A DNA stretch of 56,116 nucleotides. It comes from Alphaproteobacteria bacterium (GTDB taxonomy: Bacteria > Pseudomonadota > Alphaproteobacteria > Reyranellales > Reyranellaceae). Both the position numbers and the translations under genes were made by a program. The notes under the pieces are model-generated. The model saw only the letters and a program-made list of their open reading frames with translations, was not told where the DNA came from and made no database searches. Of this stretch, positions 46,226 through 55,537 are shown piece by piece (position 1 is the first letter of the stretch; the number at the start of each line of letters is the position of its first letter). The DNA lies in contig VGCZ01000035.1 of the NCBI GenBank assembly GCA_016869975.1, forward strand, positions 1 to 56,116, in the 5' to 3' direction.

Positions 46226-49200
46226 ATGCCCAAACGCACCGACATCAAGTCCATCCTCGTCATCGGCGCCGGGCCGATCGTGATCGGTCAGGCCTGCGAG
46301 TTCGATTACTCCGGCGTGCAGGCGTGCAAGGCGCTGAAGGCCGAAGGCTACCGGGTGATCCTGGTGAACTCCAATCCGGCGACGATCATGACCGATCCCG
46401 GTCTCGCCGATGCCACCTATATCGAGCCGATCACGCCGGACATGGTGGCGCGCATCATCGCCAAGGAGAAGCCGGACGCGCTGCTGCCCACCATGGGCGG
46501 ACAGACCGCCCTCAATACGGCGATGGCGTTGCATCGCGAGGGACGGCTGGAGAAGCTCGGCGTCGAGCTGATCGGCGCCAATGCTGAGGCCATCGACAAG
46601 GCCGAGGATCGGCTGCAGTTCCGTGACGCCATGACCAAGATCGGGCTCGAGTCGCCCAAAAGCCAGGTCGTGCACAATCGCGAGGAGGCGACCCGGGCTT
46701 TGGAGTTCGTCGGCCTGCCGGCGATCATTCGCCCGTCGTTCACGCTGGGCGGAACCGGCGGCGGCATCGCCTACAACAGGGACGAGTATTTCGAGATCGT
46801 GCAAGGCGGTCTCGAGGCCTCGCCGACCACCGAGGTGTTGGTCGAGGAGTCGGTGCTCGGCTGGAAAGAGTACGAGATGGAGGTCGTGCGCGATCGCCAC
46901 GACAACTGCATCATCGTCTGCTCGATCGAGAACGTCGATCCGATGGGCATCCACACCGGCGATTCGGTCACCGTCGCGCCGGCGCTGACGCTCACCGACA
47001 AGGAATACCAGATCATGCGCAACGCCTCGATCGCGTGCCTGCGCGAGATCGGGGTCGATACCGGCGGCTCCAACGTGCAGTTCGCCGTGAATCCCGCCGA
47101 TGGCCGCATGGTCGTGATCGAGATGAACCCGCGGGTGTCGCGCTCCTCGGCGCTGGCGTCGAAGGCCACCGGCTTTCCCATCGCCAAGGTCGCCGCGCGC
47201 CTGGCGGTGGGCTACACGCTCGACGAGCTGGTCAACGACATCACCGGCACGCCGGCCTCTTTCGAGCCGACGATCGACTACGTCGTCACCAAGATCCCCC
47301 GCTTCGCCTTCGAGAAGTTCCCGGGCGCCGAACCGTATCTCACGACCTCGATGAAGAGTGTCGGTGAGGCGATGTCAATCGGCCGCAACTTCCAGGAGTC
47401 GCTGCAGAAGGCGCTGCGCTCGATGGAGACCGGCCTCACCGGTCTCAACGAGATCGAAATCCCCGGCGCGCCGACGAAATCGGCGGTGCACGCCGCGCTG
47501 TCGCGGCCGACACCGGATCGCGTGCTGACCATCGCGCAGGCCTTCCGCTACGGGTTCACAGTCGAGGAGGTGGGCGCGGCCTGCCGCTACGAGCCGTGGT
47601 TCCTTCGCCAGATCGAGCAGCTGGTGAAGACCGAGGAGCAGGTACGCAAGGACGGTCTGCCGAAGGACCGGCAGGGCCTGCTGCGCCTGAAGAAGATGGG
47701 CTTCTCCGACGAGCGTCTGGCCGAACTGGCCGGCGGCGCGATGAAGGGCGGCGACGTTACCGCGCGGCGCATCGAGCTCGACGTGCGGCCGGTCTACAAG
47801 CGTATCGACACCTGCGCCGCCGAGTTCGCCTCGCGCACGCCCTACCTCTACTCCTGCTACGAGGGCGACGGCGTGCAGGCGCCAGAGTGCGAGGCCGAGG
47901 TTAGCGATCGTCGCAAGGTCATCATCCTCGGTGGCGGCCCCAACCGGATCGGCCAGGGTATCGAGTTCGACTATTGCTGCGTGCACGCGGCCTATGCGCT
48001 GCGCGACGCCGGGTTCGAGACCATCATGGTCAATTGCAACCCGGAGACCGTGTCGACCGACTACGATACCAGCGATCGGCTGTACTTCGAGCCGCTTACC
48101 GTCGAGGACGTGGTCGAGCTGGTGCGCAAGGAGCAGAGCAAAGGCGTGCTGCTGGGCCTGATCGTGCAGTTCGGCGGCCAGACGCCGCTGAAGCTCGCCA
48201 AGCCGCTGGAGGCCGCCGGCATCCCGATCCTCGGCACCTCGCCGGACGCCATCGACCTCGCCGAGGACCGCGACCGCTTCAAGAGATTGCTGGAGAAGCT
48301 GCAGCTCAAGCAGCCGCAGAACGGCATCGCCTATTCGATCGAGCAGTCGCGCCTGGTCGCGGCCGATGTCGGCCTGCCGCTGGTCGTGCGGCCGTCCTAT
48401 GTGCTGGGCGGCCGCGCCATGGCGATCATCCACGACGAGACGCGGCTCAACGACTACCTGTTCGGCGTGCTGCCGGAGATGGTGCCGCCCGACATCAAGG
48501 CGCGCTATCCCAACGACAAGACCGGCCAGATCAACACGGTGCTGGGCAAGAACCCACTGTTGTTCGACCGCTACCTGCGCGACGCGATCGAGGTCGATGT
48601 CGACGCGCTGGCCGACAAGGACGGCAATGTCTTCGTCGCCGGTATCATGGAGCATATCGAGGAAGCCGGCGTACATTCCGGCGATTCGGCCTGCTCGCTG
48701 CCGCCATACTCGCTGCCGGCCGAGGTCGTGGCCGACATCGAGCGCCAGACCGTCGCGTTAGCCAAGTCGCTGGGCGTCGTCGGCCTGATGAACGTGCAGT
48801 ACGCGGTCAAGGAGACCGTGGTTTACATTCTTGAGGTCAATCCGCGCGCCAGCCGCACGGTGCCGTTCGTCGCCAAGGCCACAGGCCTGCCGATCGCCAA
48901 GTACGCCTCGCGCCTGATGGCCGGCGAGAAGCTGGGCGATCTCGATCTGCGCGAGGCCACCATCGGCCGCCACGTCGCGGTCAAGGAAGCGGTGTTCCCC
49001 TTCGCGCGCTTCCCCGGTGTCGATGTCACGCTTGGACCGGAGATGCGCTCGACCGGCGAGGTGATGGGCATCGACAGCGATTTCGGCCGCGCCTTCGCCA
49101 AGTCGCAGCTCGGCGGCGGCACCAAGGTGCCGACGGAGGGCACCGTGTTCGTCTCGGTGCGCGACGGCGACAAACAGGGCGTGGTCGAGGCCGCGCGCAC

Positions 49201-49540
49201 CCTGCGCGATCTGGGCTTCCGTATCGTCGCGACCGGCGGCACGGCGGATTATCTGAGCGCGCGCGGCGTCGAGGCGACGCGCATCAACAAGGTTTCGGAA
49301 GGCCGCCCGCACATCGTCGACCTGATGAAGGACGGCGGTGTGCACCTCGTGTTCAACACGACGGAGGGCGTGCAGTCGACGGCCGACAGCTTCAGCCTGC
49401 GGCGCACCGCGCTGATGAACAAGATCCCATACTACACGACAGCGGCCGGAGCCCGGGCCGCAGTTGCCGGCATCAGCGCGCTCAAGGCCGGGCCTTTGGA
49501 CGTCGCCCCGCTGCAGTCCTATTTCGGGCGATCTTTCTGA
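46226..49540 (+). CDS. carB: Carbamoyl-phosphate synthase large subunit
   Basis: The 1104-residue enzyme makes carbamoyl phosphate from ammonia, bicarbonate and two ATP for arginine and pyrimidine synthesis. Two ATP-grasp halves are clear ([20 protein letters not shown] and, for the second, [20 protein letters not shown]), each with GGTGGGIA or [10 protein letters not shown] loops. The C-terminal MGS-like allosteric domain ([18 protein letters not shown]) is present. Length is normal. It is followed by a strong terminator, then greA. Confidence 0.97.
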   Translation: MPKRTDIKSILVIGAGPIVIGQACEFDYSGVQACKALKAEGYRVILVNSNPATIMTDPGLADATYIEPITPDMVARIIAKEKPDALLPTMGGQTALNTAMALHREGRLEKLGVELIGANAEAIDKAEDRLQFRDAMTKIGLESPKSQVVHNREEATRALEFVGLPAIIRPSFTLGGTGGGIAYNRDEYFEIVQGGLEASPTTEVLVEESVLGWKEYEMEVVRDRHDNCIIVCSIENVDPMGIHTGDSVTVAPALTLTDKEYQIMRNASIACLREIGVDTGGSNVQFAVNPADGRMVVIEMNPRVSRSSALASKATGFPIAKVAARLAVGYTLDELVNDITGTPASFEPTIDYVVTKIPRFAFEKFPGAEPYLTTSMKSVGEAMSIGRNFQESLQKALRSMETGLTGLNEIEIPGAPTKSAVHAALSRPTPDRVLTIAQAFRYGFTVEEVGAACRYEPWFLRQIEQLVKTEEQVRKDGLPKDRQGLLRLKKMGFSDERLAELAGGAMKGGDVTARRIELDVRPVYKRIDTCAAEFASRTPYLYSCYEGDGVQAPECEAEVSDRRKVIILGGGPNRIGQGIEFDYCCVHAAYALRDAGFETIMVNCNPETVSTDYDTSDRLYFEPLTVEDVVELVRKEQSKGVLLGLIVQFGGQTPLKLAKPLEAAGIPILGTSPDAIDLAEDRDRFKRLLEKLQLKQPQNGIAYSIEQSRLVAADVGLPLVVRPSYVLGGRAMAIIHDETRLNDYLFGVLPEMVPPDIKARYPNDKTGQINTVLGKNPLLFDRYLRDAIEVDVDALADKDGNVFVAGIMEHIEEAGVHSGDSACSLPPYSLPAEVVADIERQTVALAKSLGVVGLMNVQYAVKETVVYILEVNPRASRTVPFVAKATGLPIAKYASRLMAGEKLGDLDLREATIGRHVAVKEAVFPFARFPGVDVTLGPEMRSTGEVMGIDSDFGRAFAKSQLGGGTKVPTEGTVFVSVRDGDKQGVVEAARTLRDLGFRIVATGGTADYLSARGVEATRINKVSEGRPHIVDLMKDGGVHLVFNTTEGVQSTADSFSLRRTALMNKIPYYTTAAGARAAVAGISALKAGPLDVAPLQSYFGRSF

Positions 49541-49610
49541 CGGGGCCGCCAGGCCGGCGCCCCCTTGTCGCGGGTTGGCCGGGAACCCAAATCCCTATAT
49601 GATCCGCCGA

Positions 49611-49640
49611 GCCGGCTCCCTCAGCCGGCCGTTTCTTTTT
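49611..49640 (+). terminator. Intrinsic terminator between carB and greA
   Basis: GCCGGCT-CCCTC-AGCCGGC (49611-49629) forms a seven-pair GC-rich stem with a five-base loop, followed by CGTTTCTTTTT. It ends only 12 bases before the greA ATG, which is unusual: it leaves just room for a ribosome-binding site (AGGGAAG). So greA output depends on read-through or a start inside or below it. Confidence 0.8.
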
Positions 49641-49652
49641 GGCAGGGAAGCG

Positions 49653-50126
49653 ATGGATAAGGTCCCGATGACGCCCAACGGGTTCAAGGCTCTGGAAGAC
49701 GAGCTGAAGAACCTCAAATCCGTGGAACGCCCGAACATCATCAAGGCGATCTCGGAGGCGCGCGCGCATGGCGACCTGTCGGAGAACGCCGAGTATGCCG
49801 CGGCGCGCGAGCGCCAGGGCTTCATCGAGGGCCGCATCAGCGAGATCGAGGACGTGATCGCGCGCGCCGAGGTCATCGACATCAGCAAGCTCTCGGGCAA
49901 GACCGCCAAGTTCGGCGCCACGGTGAAGCTGGCCGACGAGGATACCGACGAGCAGGTTCGCTATCAGATCGTCGGCCCCTTCGAGGCCGACCTGTCGAAG
50001 GGCAAGATCTCGATCACCGCGCCGCTGGGCCGCGCCCTGATCGGCAAAGGCGTGGGCGACTCGGTCGAGGTCCAGACGCCCAGCGGGACGAAGTCCTACG
50101 AAGTCGTCACGGTCAAGTTCAAGTAG
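49653..50126 (+). CDS. greA: Transcription elongation factor GreA
   Basis: The 157-residue protein has the N-terminal coiled-coil ([20 protein letters not shown], ending with [20 protein letters not shown], which carries the acidic tip) and the C-terminal FKBP-like domain ([20 protein letters not shown]). GreA inserts the tip into the RNA polymerase channel to cleave backtracked RNA. An upstream in-frame start at 49464 would lie in carB and is rejected. The ATG follows directly after a terminator. Confidence 0.95.
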   Translation: MDKVPMTPNGFKALEDELKNLKSVERPNIIKAISEARAHGDLSENAEYAAARERQGFIEGRISEIEDVIARAEVIDISKLSGKTAKFGATVKLADEDTDEQVRYQIVGPFEADLSKGKISITAPLGRALIGKGVGDSVEVQTPSGTKSYEVVTVKFK

Positions 50127-50186
50127 CGCCGGCTTCGCCCGCCCCATTAAGCTGCCGCCCAACGACGGCTTGATAGGGGAAACGCC

Positions 50187-51365
50187 ATGACTCGCGGTGC
50201 GCTCGCGCGCTTCAAGGTGCTCGATCTAACGCGCGTGCGCGCCGGGCCGACCTGCGTGCGCCATCTCGCCGACTGGGGCGCCGACGTCATCAAGGTCGAG
50301 ATGCCGCCGGGCGTCGCCGACAGCGACATGGGCGGGCCGCGTCACGGCCCCGACTTCTGGAACCTGCATCGCAACAAGCGCAGCCTGACACTCAACCTCA
50401 AGGAGCCCGAGGCGGTCGAGATCTTCAAGAGGCTCGTCGCGCAGACCGACGTGGTGGTCGAGAACTATCGGCCCGACGTGAAGCATCGCCTGGGCATCGA
50501 CTATGAGACGCTGAGCAAGATCAACAAGCGGCTGATCTACGCCAGCATCTCCGGCTTCGGCCAGGATGGGCCCAAGGCGCTGCTTCCGGGTTTCGACCAG
50601 GTGGCGCAGGGCATGGGCGGGCTGATGTCAATCACCGGCCTGCCGGGCCAGGGGCCAGTGCGCGCCGGCATCCCGATCGCCGATCTGTCGGCCGGCAACT
50701 ACGCCGCGATGGGCATCCTGATCGCGTTGCTGGAGCGCGAAGTGTCGGGCGAGGGGCAGTGGGTGCAGACCTCGCTCCTGCAGGCGCAGATCGCCATGCT
50801 CGACTTCCAGGCGGCGCGCTGGCTGGTGGCGGGCGAGGTGCCCAAGCAGGCGGGCAACGATCACCCGACCGGCATTCCAACCGGCGTGTTTCCGACCAGC
50901 GACGGCAACATCAACATCGCCTCCGCCGGCCAGCACATCTGGAAGCGCCTGTGCGAGTGCATGGACGCCAAGGCGCTGCTCGACAATCCCGATTACGCCA
51001 ACGCCGAGGCGCGCTCGAAGAACCGCGCCAAGCTCAATGCCGAGCTTTCGACCTATACCAAGAAGTTCACCAGTGCCGCGCTGATCGACAAGCTGAGCGC
51101 AGCCAGCGTGCCGTGCGGGCCGATCTACGACATCGGCGAGATGTTTAGCGATCCTCAGGTGCAGCACGTGAAGATCGCGACGCCGCTGAAGCATCCCACG
51201 CGCGGCGATGTCAACGTGGTGAACCAGGCGATGTCGCTGTCGCGTACGCCCAGCGTCGTCGATCGGCCGACGGCGGAGCAGGGCGCGCATACCGACGAAA
51301 TCCTCAGGGGTCTCGGCTACGATCAGGCGAAGATCGCTGATTTCCGCGCCCGCAAGGTGGTGTGA
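50187..51365 (+). CDS. CaiB/BaiF family CoA transferase
   Basis: The 392-residue class III CoA transferase has VLDLTRVRAGPTCVRHLADW and GADVIKVEMPPG at the N-terminus. The catalytic Asp in the GIPIADLSAGNYAAMGILIA segment and a C-terminal glycine loop are also present. It moves CoA from an acyl-CoA to another acid. The enoyl-CoA hydratase gene begins 12 bases after the stop, so both probably work on one acyl-CoA path, for example a carnitine-like or aromatic acid route. The exact substrates are unknown. Confidence 0.92.
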   Translation: MTRGALARFKVLDLTRVRAGPTCVRHLADWGADVIKVEMPPGVADSDMGGPRHGPDFWNLHRNKRSLTLNLKEPEAVEIFKRLVAQTDVVVENYRPDVKHRLGIDYETLSKINKRLIYASISGFGQDGPKALLPGFDQVAQGMGGLMSITGLPGQGPVRAGIPIADLSAGNYAAMGILIALLEREVSGEGQWVQTSLLQAQIAMLDFQAARWLVAGEVPKQAGNDHPTGIPTGVFPTSDGNINIASAGQHIWKRLCECMDAKALLDNPDYANAEARSKNRAKLNAELSTYTKKFTSAALIDKLSAASVPCGPIYDIGEMFSDPQVQHVKIATPLKHPTRGDVNVVNQAMSLSRTPSVVDRPTAEQGAHTDEILRGLGYDQAKIADFRARKVV

Positions 51366-51376
51366 GGAGACGAGAG

Positions 51377-52171
51377 ATGGATACCGGCACGCCCAAGATG
51401 ATCGCGCGCAGGGAAAACGGCATCGGCTGGATGATCTTCAACCAGCCGGAGAAGCGCAACGCCGTGTCCTACGACATGTGGCTGGCGATCCCGCGCATCA
51501 TGGAGAGTTTCGAGAACGACCCCGCTGTGCGCGTGATCGTGCTGACGGGTGCCGGCGACAAGGCGTTCATCTCAGGGGCCGATATCTCGGAGTTCGAGGA
51601 GAAGCGCGGCACGCCCGACGCCATCGCCGTCTACAACGCCGCCGGCGACAGGGCGAACGCCGCGCTGATCGGCGCCACCAAGCCGACCATGTCGATGATC
51701 CGCGGCTTCTGCGTCGGCGGCGGGCTGGCGACGGCGTTGACCACCGACCTGCGGATCTGCGCCGACGATTCGCGCTTCGCCGTGCCGGCCGCCAAGCTTG
51801 GATTGGGCTACGCCTATCCCGGCATCAAGCGGCTCTCCGATATCGTCGGCCCGTCCTTCGCTAAGGAGATCTTCTTCACCGGCCGCCTGTTCTCCTGCGA
51901 GGAGGCGCGGATGATGGGTCTGGTCAATCGCGTCGTGCCGGTCGCCGAGCTGGAGAAATATGTCACCGACTATGCCGGCATGATCGCCGCCAACGCGCCG
52001 CTGACGGTGAAGGCGGCGAAGATGGCGATCAACGCCGCGGTGACGGACCCGGGCAAGCGCGACTTCGCGGCGATCGACGCGGCGATCGATACCTGCTTCG
52101 CCAGCGAGGACTACAAGGAAGGCCGCCGCGCCTTCATGGAGAAGCGCAAGCCCGCGTTCCAGGGGCGCTGA
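51377..52171 (+). CDS. Enoyl-CoA hydratase/isomerase family protein
   Basis: The 264-residue crotonase-fold protein starts at ATG 51377 (GAGGAG upstream). It carries the oxyanion-hole blocks GDKAFISGADISEFEE and IRGFCVGGGLATALTTDLRI, with the catalytic-site region LGLGYAYPG. In the LGLGYAYPG loop the second Glu of classical hydratases is not obvious, so hydratase, isomerase or hydrolase activity is uncertain. It is the downstream partner of the CoA transferase. Confidence 0.9.
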   Translation: MDTGTPKMIARRENGIGWMIFNQPEKRNAVSYDMWLAIPRIMESFENDPAVRVIVLTGAGDKAFISGADISEFEEKRGTPDAIAVYNAAGDRANAALIGATKPTMSMIRGFCVGGGLATALTTDLRICADDSRFAVPAAKLGLGYAYPGIKRLSDIVGPSFAKEIFFTGRLFSCEEARMMGLVNRVVPVAELEKYVTDYAGMIAANAPLTVKAAKMAINAAVTDPGKRDFAAIDAAIDTCFASEDYKEGRRAFMEKRKPAFQGR

Positions 52172-52477
52172 TCAGGTCAACAGCGGTTCGAGGCCGAGCA
52201 CGACGGCCACGACGATGAAGGGCAGGGCGAGGCCGATGATCTCCTTGGTCACCGGCCGCTTCTTCGCCAGGCCGACGAAGAACAGCACGCCATTCACGCC
52301 GACCGAGGCCAACGAGGCGATGAACCACAGCACCAAGCCGATCATGTGACCGCCGCCGCGATCGGGTCCCTGCGCCCCGCTGGTCGATTCCAGCCAGATC
52401 GCGAGCAGCACGGCCAGGGCGGTGAAGACCAGGTAGGCGATGTTGCGCCGGCCGAAGGCCTCGAGCGCGGCGGACAT
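52172..52477 (-). CDS. Small three-helix membrane protein, unknown function
   Basis: The 101-residue protein has three hydrophobic segments (IAYLVFTALAVLLAIW, GLVLWFIASLASVGVNGVLF, IIGLALPFIVVAVVLGL) and a Gly-rich loop. No family is recognised. Its stop codon directly follows that of the enoyl-CoA hydratase gene, with no bases between, on the opposite strand. It lies ten bases after the lrp stop and may share its transcript. Confidence 0.7.
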   Translation of the reverse strand: MSAALEAFGRRNIAYLVFTALAVLLAIWLESTSGAQGPDRGGGHMIGLVLWFIASLASVGVNGVLFFVGLAKKRPVTKEIIGLALPFIVVAVVLGLEPLLT

Positions 52478-52487
52478 CGAGGGAGGC

Positions 52488-52967
52488 CTACTCGATGGCG
52501 ATCGGCACGCCGGGTTGGTACTTGGCGGTACGGAAGACCATCAGCGACTTCACATGGCTTACATTGGGCGCCGATGTGAGCTGCGTCGTCAGGAACTTTT
52601 GATAGTGGTCCCAGTCCTCGGCGACGATCTTCACCAGGAAGTCGGCTTCGCCGGCGAGCATGTGGCATTCGCGCACGTTGGGCCAGCTGCCCATCAAGGT
52701 CTCGAACGCCTTGAGGTCGGCCTCGGCCTGGCTGTTGAGTCCGACCAGCGCGAAGACCGTGACGGTGTAGCCCAGCGCCTCCGGCGCGACGTCGGCGTGA
52801 TAGCCGCGGATGATGTTGGCCTTTTCCAGCGCTCTTACGCGCCGCAGGCAAGGCGGCGCGGAGATGCCGGCGCGCTTGGCGAGGTCGACGTTCGTCATGC
52901 GTCCGTCAGCCTGCAAGTCGGACAGGATGTGGCGATCAATCTTGTCGAGCTTGGCCCGGTTCGGCAT
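52488..52967 (-). CDS. Lrp/AsnC family transcriptional regulator
   Basis: The 159-residue protein has KLDKIDRHILSDLQADGRMT, AKRAGISAPPCLRRVRALEK (helix-turn-helix) and the RAM domain NVRECHMLAGEADFLVKIV. It is divergent from trxB across a 255-base region. The lrp / trxB-lysR order is shared by many alphaproteobacteria, which suggests a role in amino-acid or redox control. The AT-rich part of the intergenic region is a plausible target. Confidence 0.93.
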   Translation of the reverse strand: MPNRAKLDKIDRHILSDLQADGRMTNVDLAKRAGISAPPCLRRVRALEKANIIRGYHADVAPEALGYTVTVFALVGLNSQAEADLKAFETLMGSWPNVRECHMLAGEADFLVKIVAEDWDHYQKFLTTQLTSAPNVSHVKSLMVFRTAKYQPGVPIAIE

Positions 52968-53027
52968 TGCGATCTATCTCCCGTAGGCCCGGGTTCTAGG
53001 GCACAAGCCGGGGGATAGGCAATAAAA

Positions 53028-53056
53028 TTACCACCTTTTTTGGGGTTGTGTATTAT
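53028..53056 (+). promoter_or_regulatory. Weak sigma-70-like promoter upstream of trxB
   Basis: TTACCA (53028-53033) and TATTAT (53051-53056) are spaced by 17 bases within the only AT-rich patch of the lrp-trxB gap. Each matches about four or five consensus positions. The leader would be about 160 bases and would contain the stem-loop at 53114-53158. Confidence 0.35.
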
Positions 53057-53113
53057 TCTCGCTTTTGCACGAGGATTCCTCACTCGAAATGATCTGGTCC
53101 CTGTGGCCTTTGT

Positions 53114-53158
53114 CGAGCTATGCGGCTAAATCGAGAGGTCTGGATGGCGCATAGCTCG
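53114..53158. promoter_or_regulatory. 11-base perfect inverted repeat in the trxB leader
   Basis: CGAGCTATGCG (53114-53124) pairs with CGCATAGCTCG (53148-53158), loop of 23 bases, about 65 bases before the trxB ATG. No T tract follows. It could be an operator or a leader hairpin. Confidence 0.45.
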
Positions 53159-53222
53159 TCTATCGACGGCGTATGCATTGCGCTCATCCAATAACCTATG
53201 CGCGGAAGGCAGGGGCCGTAGG

Positions 53223-54194
53223 ATGTCCACGACCCATCACAGCAAGGTTCTCATCCTCGGCTCGGGTCCGGCGGGCTACACGGCGGCGGTCTATGCGGCG
53301 CGCGCGAACCTCAAGCCGCTGCTGATCCAGGGCATGCAGCCCGGCGGCCAGATGACCATCACCACCGATGTCGAGAACTACCCGGGCTTCGCCGAGGTCA
53401 TCCAGGGCCCATGGCTCATGGAGCAGATGCAGAAGCAGGCCGAGCATGTTGGCACCACGATGGTGTTCGACACCATCGTCAAGGTCGACCTCTCGCGCCG
53501 TCCCTTCGTCTGCGTGGGCGATTCCGGCGACACCTATATCGGCGAAACGTTGATCGTCTGCACCGGTGCCTCGGCGCGCTGGCTCGGCCTGGAGTCGGAG
53601 CTGACCTTCCGCGGCGGCGGCGTCTCCGCCTGCGCCACCTGCGACGGCTTCTTCTTCCGCGGCAAGGAAGTGGTGATCGTCGGCGGCGGCAACACCGCGG
53701 TCGAGGAGGCGATCTACCTCACCAACCACGCCACCAAGGTCACCTTGATCCACCGCCGCGATTCGCTTCGCGCCGAGAAGATCATGCAGGAGCGGCTGTT
53801 CCGTAATCCGAAGATCGTTCCGCTGTGGAATCACACGGTCGAGGAGATTCTGGGCGAGACCAAGCCGCATCCGCTGGTCACCGGCGTGCGCGTGCGTGAC
53901 GTCAAGAGCGGCGCCACCAAGGTGCTGCCGACCGATGGCGTCTTCGTCGCCATCGGCCATACGCCGAACACCGAGCTGTTCAAGGGCCAGCTCGACCTCG
54001 ACGGCGACGGCTATCTCCTGACCCGGCCGGGGTCGACGGCCACCAGGATCGCCGGCGTCTACGCCGCGGGCGATGTGCAGGACAAGATTTACCGCCAAGC
54101 GGTGACCGCGGCCGGCACCGGCTGCATGGCGGCGCTCGAGGCGGAGAAGTTTCTGGCGGCGCACGAGGTGCCGGCGGCGCAAGCGGCCGAGTGA
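53223..54194 (+). CDS. trxB: Thioredoxin-disulfide reductase
   Basis: The 323-residue flavoprotein reduces thioredoxin with NADPH. The FAD motif [15 protein letters not shown], the redox CATC (Cys137/Cys140 in [13 protein letters not shown]), the NADPH motif [14 protein letters not shown] and the C-terminal FAD block [20 protein letters not shown] are intact. ATG at 53223 is chosen over an ATG at 53178. A LysR gene follows 86 bases later on the same strand. Confidence 0.96.
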   Translation: MSTTHHSKVLILGSGPAGYTAAVYAARANLKPLLIQGMQPGGQMTITTDVENYPGFAEVIQGPWLMEQMQKQAEHVGTTMVFDTIVKVDLSRRPFVCVGDSGDTYIGETLIVCTGASARWLGLESELTFRGGGVSACATCDGFFFRGKEVVIVGGGNTAVEEAIYLTNHATKVTLIHRRDSLRAEKIMQERLFRNPKIVPLWNHTVEEILGETKPHPLVTGVRVRDVKSGATKVLPTDGVFVAIGHTPNTELFKGQLDLDGDGYLLTRPGSTATRIAGVYAAGDVQDKIYRQAVTAAGTGCMAALEAEKFLAAHEVPAAQAAE

Positions 54195-54280
54195 CCGGCT
54201 TGCGAAAAGGATAAGCGGAGCGTCGGAGAAACCGGCGTCCTCGGAGAAACGCACAGGGAGCGGACGGAGACGGGGCCGTG

Positions 54281-55171
54281 ATGGACTGGGACAAGCTGCG
54301 CATCTTCCACGCCGTGGCGGATGCGGGAAGCTTCACGCATGCGGGCGATCAGCTGAAGCTCAGCCAGTCGGCGATCAGCCGGCAGATCGGCGCGCTCGAA
54401 GAGCAGCTCGGCGTGATGCTGTTCCATCGTCACGCGCGCGGTCTGATCCTCACCGAGCAGGGCGAACTGCTCTATCGCACGGCGCGCGAGATGGCCGGCA
54501 AGGTCAACACCGCCGAAGGCCTGCTGCGCGCCAACCAGGACAAGCCGGCGGGCCGGCTGAAGATCACCTCGGCGGTCGGCTTCGGTTCGACATGGCTCAC
54601 CGGGCACATGCACGAGTTCATCGAGGCCTATCCCGAGATCGACGTGTCGCTGGTGCTGAGCGACAACGACCTCGACCTCGGCATGCGCGAGGCCGATGTC
54701 GGCCTGCGTCTCGTCGCGCCGCGCCAGCCCGGCCTGATCCAGCGCCATCTGATGACGGTGCAGTCGCATGTCTACGCGTCGGAGAGCTACGTCCAGAAGT
54801 ACGGCAAGCCGGAGAAGGCGGCCGATCTCGACAAGCACCGCCTGATCATCTTCGGCGAGGACGCGCGCGCACCGGTGCAGGACGTCAACTGGCTGCTGCA
54901 GCAGGGCAACCCTGACGGGAATCCGCGCAAGGTCGTGCTGCGTGTCAACAACACCTACGGCATCTTCCGCGCCGTCGAGAACGGCCTCGGCATCGCCTCT
55001 CTGCCCGATTACCTCGCGCGTCAGTCGACCAAGCTCGTGCCGGTGCTGCCCGAGCTGGACAAGCGTTCGACCGACGTCTTCTTCACCTATCCCGAGGAAC
55101 TCCGGCACTCCAAGCGCATCGCGGTGTTCCGCGACTTCCTGCTGCGCAAGGTCGTGGAGATGCGGCAGTGA
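54281..55171 (+). CDS. LysR family transcriptional regulator
   Basis: The 296-residue regulator has an N-terminal helix-turn-helix (MDWDKLRIFHAVADAGSFTH, QLKLSQSAISRQIGALEEQL) and a C-terminal substrate-binding domain. ATG at 54281 follows a GTG in frame at 54278. The trxB-lysR order is conserved in alphaproteobacteria, so it may sense redox or a metabolite tied to thioredoxin. The effector is unknown. Confidence 0.93.
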   Translation: MDWDKLRIFHAVADAGSFTHAGDQLKLSQSAISRQIGALEEQLGVMLFHRHARGLILTEQGELLYRTAREMAGKVNTAEGLLRANQDKPAGRLKITSAVGFGSTWLTGHMHEFIEAYPEIDVSLVLSDNDLDLGMREADVGLRLVAPRQPGLIQRHLMTVQSHVYASESYVQKYGKPEKAADLDKHRLIIFGEDARAPVQDVNWLLQQGNPDGNPRKVVLRVNNTYGIFRAVENGLGIASLPDYLARQSTKLVPVLPELDKRSTDVFFTYPEELRHSKRIAVFRDFLLRKVVEMRQ

Positions 55172-55204
55172 ACATTGTCGTGATTGTCAGCGTCTGATCA
55201 GAGC

Positions 55205-55224
55205 GTGGAGCCACGACTTTTTTC
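55205..55224 (+). terminator. Weak terminator after lysR
   Basis: CGTG-GAGC-CACG is a four-pair stem followed by AC and six T, 34 bases past the lysR stop. The stem is too short to be strong. It may still mark the end of the lysR transcript. Confidence 0.3.
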
Positions 55225-55375
55225 CAAAGAACTGCGGACCCCGCATGGCTGGCTTGACCAATTTCCCCATACGTAAACCAGCCGGATCGCCTATCTCCTG
55301 AATATGCCTAAAGGGCGCTATGGCGTTGAGTTGGTAGTGTCTTTTGCGCATGGGCCTGAAGCCTCGCTTTGGGCA

Positions 55376-55460
55376 GGGATCTTAGGATCCTACGTCTCCC
55401 AGACGTGAAGCCTCCCTGTTTGACTTTCGGCCCGTGCGATTGCGCGGGCCGATTTTTTTT
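55376..55460 (+). ncRNA. Candidate Hfq-type small RNA, MmgR/suhB-motif-like
   Basis: About 85 bases hold three successive hairpins and a single-stranded stretch. GGATC-TTAG-GATCC (55377-55390), ACGTCT-CCC-AGACGT (55392-55406), unpaired GAAGCCTCCCTGTTTGACTT, and terminator TCGGCCCG / CGGGCCGA (55427-55452) with eight T. The CCTCCC stretch could pair with ribosome-binding sites. The layout matches my recollection of the alphaproteobacterial suhB/MmgR small RNA. The 5' end is an estimate, and the rest of the 366-base gap between lysR and the last gene shows no gene. Confidence 0.6.
55427..55460 (+). terminator. Strong intrinsic terminator of the small RNA
   Basis: An eight-pair stem, TCGGCCCG / CGGGCCGA, with a ten-base loop is followed by TTTTTTTT (55453-55460). 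It is the strongest terminator in the window. It belongs to no protein gene on the plus strand, which supports an independent RNA. Confidence 0.85.
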
Positions 55461-55537
55461 GGTGCGTGATCGCCGGCGCCGGCTGACGCGATGGTTGTGG
55501 CGCGTCCGCCGTCGAAGACGCGTCGGATCGTTCGGGC

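Noticed and set aside
49464-49652. Longer greA start inside carB
   Set aside because: The extension would overlap carB in another frame and cross the terminator; the family starts at 49653.
54222-54256. CGGAGAAAC direct repeats between trxB and lysR
   Set aside because: Only nine bases long and two copies; could easily be chance.
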